From Macrosoma leucophasiata (Eukaryota > Arthropoda > Insecta > Lepidoptera > Hedylidae), in NCBI GenBank assembly GCA_036365455.1, contig JAWQUS010000003.1, positions 9,010,001-9,074,000 of the forward strand: a DNA stretch of 64,000 nt, in the 5' to 3' direction. Below, piece after piece: positions 57,125 to 64,000 of this stretch. The notes under the pieces were generated by a model. That model was given only the letters and a program-made list of their open reading frames with translations. It ran no database searches and had not been told where the DNA came from. Position numbers and translations under genes: made by a program. Numbering within the stretch: position 1 is the first letter of the stretch; each line of letters starts with the position of its first letter.

Positions 57125-57410
57125 ATTTATTTATCATTTTATTTTTAAAAGGTTGTTGTCGCCTTTCTTTATAAAGCCACTTGTCCACCACTAGGCCAGG
57201 TAGATAGGTATGCAGCGATGTAATACATTTCTCATTTCCCAACATTGTTGTATAACTGTAGACTTATGAAAATAGCATAGTCCCTCTGCTACTCTGTAAT
57301 ACACTTATTTTTAATTTTAAAAGGTTGTTGTCGCTTTTCTCTATAAAACCACTTGTCCACCACTAGGCCAGGTAGGTAGGTATGCAGCGATGTAATATAT
57401 TCTCTCACTC
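57125..57410. repeat. Local duplication, two ~105-bp units
   Basis: Units at 57135-57235 and 57303-57405 share aaaaggttgttgtcgc, ccacttgtccaccactaggc and ggtatgcagcgatgtaata. Both lie between the two copies of the longer direct repeat. Confidence 0.9.
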
Positions 57411-57610
57411 GAACAATAGAAATAAATTCTGAGTGGACGAATTTCAGAAGACCAAATTAGTTTTGGATTGATCGATATCAGCATCAGGTTTTAATTGCCA
57501 TCCATCAAATTAATAATGCAGCTTCTATACCAGTTTTTGCGAAATTATCTACGTGCGATTTAATTATAAAGCTTTTGATTTATTAACAGCAGCATAATTT
57601 CATGAGATGA

Positions 57611-57800
57611 TATTCTGAAATGAGTTCTATATGATCAGAAGCTCGCTTCGCTAACAAAGAGCCGGTGGGTCGGCGTCAATAAATTACGCTCATAATTCCA
57701 GCAGATGGCTATCAAGCCGTTTTGCTGATGGAGGAGCTAGTTAGAGCGTATCCGAGAGCAGCGTTACGCAATTATCGTGAAAATTATACATTTTTCATCT
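57611..57800. repeat. Direct repeat, copy 2
   Basis: See copy 1 at 56652-56845. Start-to-start distance is about 960 bp. Confidence 0.85.
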
Positions 57801-57929
57801 TTATGGCAATTACTAGCTGTGCCGTCGTGGCATTACGCTTGTTTTCGCTTGTCGCTGCAATATTTAATTTTCTCCTTGATGTTGTTACGCTCCTATAAGT
57901 TCATCGTAATGTTATAAAGCCTATAAACT

Positions 57930-58145
57930 TCTTCGGTAAATGGACGATCCTTTACAAGAAAAATAAAACAATTCGACCCAATTACTGGCACTGTTATATG
58001 TAACCAAAACGGCTCCAACGGAAGACCAGCGCTGTTCGGTAGATCAGCACTATGCTGAGTTGGAGACCGATTTAAGACACTCAGTGTAAGTTTGTATGTT
58101 TCTTGTTGTTGTTGTAAATAAAACATTTTCTATTCTATTCTATTC
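57930..58145 (+). mobile_element. LINE 3' UTR with (ATTCT)n tail
   Basis: cggaagaccagcgctgttcg, gagttggagaccgattt and a tail aataaaacattttctattct attctattc look like the 3' end of a jockey-type LINE. Only the last ~200 bp are present. Confidence 0.6.
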
Positions 58146-58998
58146 AGTAGTCCCCGAGATTAGCGCGTAGTACTAACACTAAGTAAACTAACCAGCCAAA
58201 CGAATATCGTTACTCAGAGTAAAGTGATAACTACATAGCAGGCATGTACAATACTGTTATCTTATTATTAAATTCGGTTGAAAATAGAAAATCCAGATGT
58301 TATGTAAAGTAGATAAAAAGTATTTCAAATATTACACTTACAGATATGGTGTTATGTAAAAGATTCTACAGGAGCATAAAATGATAATACGAAGTATGAA
58401 TAACGTTTTTCTTGACGCCTAATTATTTTCTCTTACATTTAATCGAGTTCCATGATCATATCCATAGCACCTGTATTATATCAATGAGACAGAAGAGTTA
58501 AGTTATCCACACATTGCCTGTTATTTCCTTGGAATCTGTTAAAAAAAAGTAAGTTAATGTCCGTACACAAACTTCACCCTTTATACCCATTGATCAGAAT
58601 ATTGTAACAGACTAAGCAATATAAAACTTTTACTTTTATATTTAAGAATCAGAGAAAAGAAGATTTAATGAAAGCTTTTTATTATACAAGCTGTTGAAAA
58701 ATAAAACATAAGCTTCGTAGCCGTAGCCGAGAAGCCGCTACGATGGCGCGAAGAAAGCTCTCTGTGTGGAAGTATAATAAAACTTTAATATGATTCACGG
58801 ACACTTTATCATTTTATTTTAAAAAGTGAACTATAAAATTGCATTTATAGACATTTCACAAAAACTTGAAAGTATTATAGTATTGTGTTATATTTAGAAA
58901 GGTGATTGTGTTAGCGTCGTAAATAAAAAGTAAGTAGATTAGTGTAGAAGCTGTTTTAAATAAACCACTGAATCGATAGATTGTTTAATATAATTTAA
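58146..58998. other. Unassigned AT-rich DNA
   Basis: Nothing recognised. Confidence 0.35.
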
Positions 58999-60207
58999 CT
59001 AGCTGACCCAGCAAACTTCGTATCGCCTCAGAATGAAATAATGTGTCAAAGGTTTGATAGATACGGACCATTTGTATGAGAAAATGAAATTGTGTTTTTA
59101 CTATTTTCCTTCAATGTTTTCTTATTTTTAACCGAGTTCAAAAAACGAGAAGGTTCTCAATTCGGCTGGTATTTATTTTTTTATGTATGTACTCGAATTT
59201 CGCCGAGATTTCTAGACCGATTTATGTAATTCTTTTGTTTGATGCGGAATAGTTTCGATTTGTTCCCATAAAAATTTGATTCAGATAGGCCCATTAAATT
59301 TATTTTATGAGCACTTTTTTACTTACTTTCACCTCAGACTAAAGGAATAAGAATAGACGGCGAGTTGTCATACAGTGCGTTGAATCCACTGACGACCTAG
59401 ATAGTCCTAATGCGCATGACAACAAGATGACAACAAGTGACAATGACACATTTACTCATCGACGACACGATACTCCTTCGTGGGTAATTTTTTTTCATTG
59501 ATTTCGTATAGTCGAATAATAATTCTGTATTGACACACCTAAACAATTTAAATTAGGTATCTAATTGTCACGAAGCTAAAAGATTCAGATTTTACAAATT
59601 TAAAAGATGTGAACAATAATGTAATTGACGATGCAGCAATAAACTAAAAAGTATTAAATAAATATAACTACGTTAAGAAAAACCGACTTCAAAACTGAAA
59701 AGTAAAAAATAATGATTTAATTGTAATTATATACTACCTATTATTTATATGTGCTATTTACTAATAGGTTTGAAGTTAGTGCCAAACTTCACGCCTGTAA
59801 TCCCCGAAGGGGTAGGCAGAGGTAAATGCATGAATTCAAGCATACATGCAAACACCCACGATTCGCCGGTTACATTTTGTTCAGTGTATTAGTTTGCTCG
59901 TATTCATATTCAAGTGATTAAAATATAATTATTTGTGTAAGGCTTGGTACTGACATCAAACCTATTAGTAAATATAAACATATAAATAATAGATAGTATA
60001 TAATTACAATTTAATCATTATTTTTTACTTTTCAGTTTTGTGGTCGGTTTTTCTTAACGTAGTTATATTTATCCTACCTTTTAAAGTTTCCTGGATTTCC
60101 AAAAATCATTCAAAACCAAAATTAGCCAAATCGGTCCAGTTGTTCTCGAGTTTTTGCGAGACAAACGAACAGCAATTGATTTTTATATATAAAAGAAAAT
60201 ATAGAGA
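58999..60207 (-). mobile_element. Lep1-like Helitron split by the compound element
   Basis: Antisense: CTAG at 58999-59002, then ctgacccagcaaacttcgta. After an interruption the rest follows (ccaaatcggtccagttgttc, aacagcaattgatttttata) to about 60207. The interruption is the compound element at 59128-60071. Confidence 0.85.
59128..60071 (+). mobile_element. Compound inverted-repeat element, copy 2
   Basis: Same borders, foldback block (arms about 59668-59775 and 59945-60055) and captured SINE-B fragment (59783-59880) as the copy at 11718. Its position inside a Helitron proves that the whole unit moves as one. Confidence 0.82.
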
Positions 60208-60289
60208 TACATATTTAGATATAATTTAATTTATTAAATTTATTCAATTAATTCATTTATTTATATAAAAGAAAAGATATAGATACGTA

Positions 60290-60605
60290 AAGTCATAAGT
60301 TCGAGAGGGGTATCGCGAATGCCGTAGTGGTATAATTTTCTGACCAATGTTTCATGCTGGACGCAATCAAATGCTTTGAATAAGTCACAGAATACCCCTA
60401 GAGCATCCTGTGATTCTTCCCAAGCTTCAAAAATGTGTTTGACAAGTTCAACACAGTAGTTGAACGACCCTTGGTAAATCCAAATTGTTTACATGCAAAA
60501 GTTTATGACGATTCAAGTGTGAAAGTAATTGATTTAAAATGAGCCTTTCAAAAATTTTACTTAAAGTGGGTAGCACAAAAATATGTCTGAAATTTGTGGG
60601 GTTAC
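60290..60605 (-). pseudogene. LINE reverse transcriptase fragment (fingers/palm)
   Basis: Across at least two frameshifts the minus strand reads LPTLSKIFERLILNQLLSHL, then an FTKGRSTT-like box, then DLFKAFDCVQHETLVRKLYHYGI, the palm motif holding the first catalytic Asp. Typical of jockey-superfamily polymerases. No YADD box or endonuclease is present nearby. Confidence 0.8.
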
Positions 60606-60628
60606 TTGTACTATATTATATATAGATA

Positions 60629-60810
60629 CTAGCGGCCCGCCCCGGCTTCGCCCGCGCTGCTCTGCTCCTATTAGTTATAGCGTAATGTAAGCTATCCTAT
60701 CTCTCAAGTTGGATCGAACTGCACATGGTGTGCGAATTTTATTATAATCGGTTAAGTGGTTTAGGCGTCCATTGAGGACAAACATTGTGACACGAGATTT
60801 ATATATATTA
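60629..60810 (-). mobile_element. Helitron fragment, gcggcccgccccggc type
   Basis: Antisense CTAG at 60629-60632 followed by cggcccgccccggcttcgcc. Body shared with 29538-29720. Confidence 0.75.
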
Positions 60811-60939
60811 AGAAGAAGATAAGAATAAGATAAGATACATAAAGCAATAGTGTGTCCCTGAGTAAAAAATTGCTGAGAATTATCCAGAATACATAGTACA
60901 GTACATTATCGTCGGAACTTAGTGACTCTACCGTCGAGT

Positions 60940-61016
60940 AGTGTGAGAGAATTCTTCCGCTAGTGCATTTAGCCGACCGAACAATGGCGCTCAGACCATT
61001 CGAATAGAGCGGTAGT
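60940..61016 (-). repeat. Repeat shared (inverted) with 44120-44196
   Basis: Complement of the 44120 segment (gagaattcttccgctagtg, ccgaacaatggcgc, cattcgaatagagcggtag). Confidence 0.75.
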
Positions 61017-61069
61017 AAACACAATAACGCATGCTGATTAGCAGGCTAGCAACACCCTGCGATAAATAC

Positions 61070-61290
61070 CGCCTCTGACTGCGATCACCAATCCACATGC
61101 CGAGTGGTGGTGGAATGGTGTTATGACGTATATGGCGTGGCATTATTGCCACATTTTTTTAATTTACTGTCTTTTAATGTAAAGTTGGTACAAACATATC
61201 CTCCCAGATGTTGCACAAGTGTGACCATCTTTGGAGGAGGCTTTTGTCCAGCTGTGGACGTCTTTCAGCTGAAATAATTGCTGATTATGG
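61070..61290 (-). repeat. Dispersed repeat related to 56270 and 19450
   Basis: gcgatcaccaatccacatgc and ggcttttgtccagctgtgga are complements of blocks in 56270-56480. Confidence 0.5.
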
Positions 61291-61559
61291 ATGACAATGC
61301 GTAAAAAAAAAGTCAAATTATTTTATATTCAGTTTTGCCTTCGTTCTCAAGCTGTGTGATATAGCTCCAGTGAGCAATATCACCAGTCAAAATTACTTCA
61401 GAGAATTTAGGTGTGAGATAATGTCAAATAATAATTTATCTTTTTCCTTTATTGAAGTAAATGGGAAATTCCTGGCGGATATTTTGAGCTCGCGATATTT
61501 TCATCACGCGAATATCGTTGCGTGCAGCAGGTGTTATAAGTAAAAACCATTATATAGAT

Positions 61560-61725
61560 TAACCCCCTTATTCATCAATGTACATTTGATACGTTTTTAG
61601 CTATAGAATGCTTTGTCTTTGTCAGTTGCATTGTCAAATGTGCAGAATAGAAAAAGGCAAAGGAGAGATTCGATAGATTGAACACTTAAGCTAAAATACT
61701 CGTACGTTTATGAATAAGGGGGTAA
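61560..61725. mobile_element. 160-bp MITE with TAA target duplication
   Basis: Element 61563-61722; cccccttattcatcaatgta mirrors acgtttatgaataaggggg. TAA at both flanks. The 3-bp duplication would suit a PIF/Harbinger-type element, which is inference. Confidence 0.82.
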
Positions 61726-62084
61726 GTATATGCCATAGAGGAAGTCAAGTATAATTATGCTTGCGTAGCCGTCATTACAATCTGAATCGCTGAGGAATAA
61801 TTAAACTTAACTTCAGACACTTCATATTTTTGCCAGGGCCTTCATGCAACCCTTTCTATTCGATATATCTGTTGGCATATATTCCACATAGGTACACATA
61901 TACATCTTCGTGTTGGTGCACAAAGATTTATTACGATACATGCGCATCGCAAATTTCCAGTTGTGGTAATCTTGAACTCCTCTAAGTTTCTCCAACAGGT
62001 CGAATAAAATCCCGCTTCTATTGCTGCCGGAACCCATTTTATATAGATTCAAATGGTTCGAATTTTTATACTATAATCCAATAC
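61726..62084. other. Unassigned interval
   Basis: A 76-codon minus-strand frame (61822-62052) has no recognisable content. Confidence 0.35.
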
Positions 62085-62198
62085 GCAGACCCGTATCAAA
62101 TATCTGTAGGCCATATATATATTTTGTCCCAGTGCGGGGATCGAATCCGCGACCCTTCGAATCAAAGGGTCGTCTCACACCGCTGGACTAACCGGGTC
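62085..62198 (-). repeat. SINE-A 5' part
   Basis: Antisense head with B box complement gggatcgaatcc and A box complement ccgctggactaa. The body stops after gtatcaaatatctgtaggcc. Confidence 0.82.
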
Positions 62199-62599
62199 TA
62201 TACAACTACCTACTATTAAAATTAAATGAATATCTGTACAATTAAGTTACTGAACAGTAAAATCATTACTTTATTTAAATGAGAGCTACAATTAACTGTT
62301 ATTATAAAGTAAAATTCAATTTTCCACAGGCTATTTATTTAATACTAGCGACCCGCCCCGGCTTCGCACGGGTGCAATGCTGATATACTAAATACGCTAC
62401 AGAAAAACTGTGAACGTTGTTTATAAAAAAACATAGCGGCCCGCTCCGGCTTTGCACGGGTTTAAAATATGTAACTCACTGAAAAAATGATAAAATCAAT
62501 CCAGTAGATTTGATTTATTCATTTACTGCCCGTAGCCCGCACGCGTTTTTGGAGTACTTAAAACAATTCCCCTTTCCTTATTTTTGGAATATCTTTTAT

Positions 62600-62712
62600 A
62601 CACAATATTTTCACTTTTTTTTACATTTTTACTTTTTTTTTACATTTTTACAATTTTTTAACATTTTTACTTTTTTTTACATTTTTACTTTTTTTTACAT
62701 TTTTACCTATTT
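62600..62712. repeat. T-rich minisatellite inside the Helitron
   Basis: Five to six units of about 18-20 bp built on acatttttactttttttt. The 73-codon plus-strand frame over it is an artefact of the repeat. Confidence 0.9.
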
Positions 62713-62735
62713 ATTTTACAACAATAATTAATATA

Positions 62736-62851
62736 TTACAGAATATCTTTATATACAACGTTCACAGCTTTCTTGTCATTAGACAATACAAACATGTTTT
62801 CTCTAGAGGTTACTCTTGAAAGAGCGACATACAGTTGGCCATGTGAAAAAC
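62736..62851 (-). pseudogene. Helitron helicase C-terminal remnant
   Basis: The minus strand reads VDCFSHGQLYVALSRVTSR, then ENMFVLSNDKKAVNVVYKDI, L and stop (TAA at 62738-62736). The HGQLYVALSRV block is the last conserved helicase motif of PIF1-like helicases in Helitrons. Upstream the frame enters GC-rich unrelated sequence after about 39 codons. It would be the end of the Rep-helicase protein that unwinds donor DNA in rolling-circle transposition. Non-functional as it stands. Confidence 0.85.
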
Positions 62852-63457
62852 AGTCAACATAGGCACGCTGCCGCCGCGCCGCGTCGCCGTAAACGCTACG
62901 TTCCGCAATTTTTAAATCTGTACATCTTCAAAAATATTGATTTAAATCAGATGCTGTAAAAGGCCAAATAGATCTATATTAAATCAACAATGTATTTAAG
63001 GTATTTAATTGGATAAGGATTAATGCTGTATTGGTTAAAATCGCTTCGAATATTAGTCATTATTTGTCGTAAAAAGTAAATGACAAAAAAATGTTATTGT
63101 GGGATATCCATAAGAGATAGACATATACCATCGCGGAGTTTTCTGTAGACCTTTTCATTGTGTACAATACTTAGTACATTATTTTGATAAATCTCGTAGG
63201 ATTCAGCCTGCGTTTGCAATGTAAGCGGAAAAAATGTAATTATTTGCGACATCACATTAGAAACCTCAAAAATAACAGTATTTGTCCACTATTTAATGGA
63301 TAATATTATACATAAAAACCTTCCTCATGAGTTACTCTATCTATTAAAAAAAACCGCATCAAAATCCGTTGCGTAGTTTTGAAGATTTGAGCGTTCATAG
63401 GGACATACAACATGACACATGACAGAAAAAGCGACTTTGTTTTATACTATGTAGTGA

Positions 63458-64000
63458 TAGTACAGTCATTGAACATCAATTGAAACACACTCACAGCCGA
63501 AGCTGCGTGAATGATTCCCCCCTTGCTTATAGTAGATTTATCTCTAAATCCTTTACGGATTAAACAAAAGGAAGGGGCGCGAAGCGGATGATTTAATCTT
63601 GTGAAATACGGTTTGAACAGCAAGGTTATCTGAAGTGAAAATACTTAAATATTGTATCAGAGTTTTTTTGCGGCCACTGGTGTCATGGATCCCGTTGAAC
63701 TTTGAAGCAATTTATTGTGTTTAAGCAATTTATACTGCAAATTTCGTTTCAACTTTTTGTTTCATCTCAAAATGAGTTTATATTTTTTTACATTTTAATA
63801 TGCGGGACGTGACGACCCCACCGCCCACTAGCAGAAGAGTTCTCTTCCAGTTCCGAATCCGAATGGAAAAAGACGTAAATTTTCTGCATCTCACGTTGCA
63901 CCAACTGGAAATCCACGTCGTCCAATCATTCGTGCGATCCAGTTCAACCATACAATCAGACAGCAATAGAACCTGTTTATAGGTTTCGTATACGTGCAAT
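63458..64000. other. Unassigned right end
   Basis: Overlapping open frames on both strands at 63778-63999 (73 and 60 codons). Neither has a recognised domain, and both are cut by or near the window edge. The segment is less AT-rich than its surroundings and could belong to an exon or repeat continuing outside. Confidence 0.35.

Larger units (their letters stand above)
62345..63457 (-). mobile_element. Helitron derivative keeping the helicase C-terminus
   Basis: Minus-strand element. The 5' end is TCACTACATAG at 63457-63447 and the 3' end is CTAG at 62348-62345 in an A/T context. The 5' part (actacgcaacggattttgat in antisense) and a GC-rich 3' hairpin (gcacgggt..gcgacccgccccggc) are present. 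A second copy of the 3' hairpin (agcggcccgctccggctttg) lies about 90 bp inside at 62432. Most of the Rep/helicase gene is deleted. Confidence 0.8.

Noticed and set aside
62510..62731. 73-codon Phe/Tyr-rich plus-strand frame
   Set aside because: It is the translation of a T-rich minisatellite inside a Helitron.

Overview
The window reads as AT-rich, repeat-dense nuclear DNA of an insect, almost certainly a lepidopteran (moth or butterfly). I see no bacterial-type gene organisation and no complete host gene. What marks it as lepidopteran is the repeat set: Lep1-like Helitrons ending in GTCAGCTAG, several tRNA-derived SINE families, jockey/CR1/L2-type LINEs, a BEL/Pao retrotransposon, a Penelope-like element with a GIY-YIG nuclease, and many inverted-repeat MITEs. 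Species and chromosome cannot be told from the sequence. Family names below rest on motif recognition, not on a database search. SINE-A, -B, -C and -D are names used only here.

Layout. 1-1855: 5' end of a BEL/Pao retrotransposon on the minus strand (open gag, tRNA-Tyr primer-binding site, part of the LTR), running off the left edge. 2308-3655: a SINE-C copy split by a 5'-truncated LINE. 3.7-16 kb: mostly unassigned AT-rich DNA with scattered Helitron ends, MITEs, SINE-A copies and a compound inverted-repeat element (11718-12630). 16.2-24.5 kb: SINE-C copies, a GC-rich segment, a 1.36 kb element with ~80 bp terminal inverted repeats, a Helitron, and one small candidate exon (23552-23604). 26.1-33.8 kb is the richest part: two SINE-B insertions with clean target-site duplications, a perfect 60-bp inverted repeat at a SINE-D head, a Helitron split by a Penelope-like insertion, a pogo-like transposon derivative, and MITEs. 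33.8-39.6 kb: largely unassigned. 39.6-48 kb: a Helitron with an internal triplication, a decayed LINE reverse transcriptase, RTE-like tails, foldback elements and SINEs. 48.7-54.4 kb: a decayed but nearly full-length LINE on the minus strand, invaded by a second LINE that is itself invaded by a hAT-like element. 54.8-64 kb: SINE-D, Helitrons (one holding the second compound element), a reverse-transcriptase fragment, local duplications, and a Helitron derivative that keeps the helicase C-terminus.

The genes do not form a pathway. Every recognisable protein-coding stretch belongs to a mobile element, and all but the BEL gag (open to the window edge) and the Penelope nuclease frame are broken. 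The window is best read as a record of layered transposition, with insertion order readable from nesting and target-site duplications. The 53-bp exon candidate is the only hint of a host gene, so much of the window could be intronic or intergenic.
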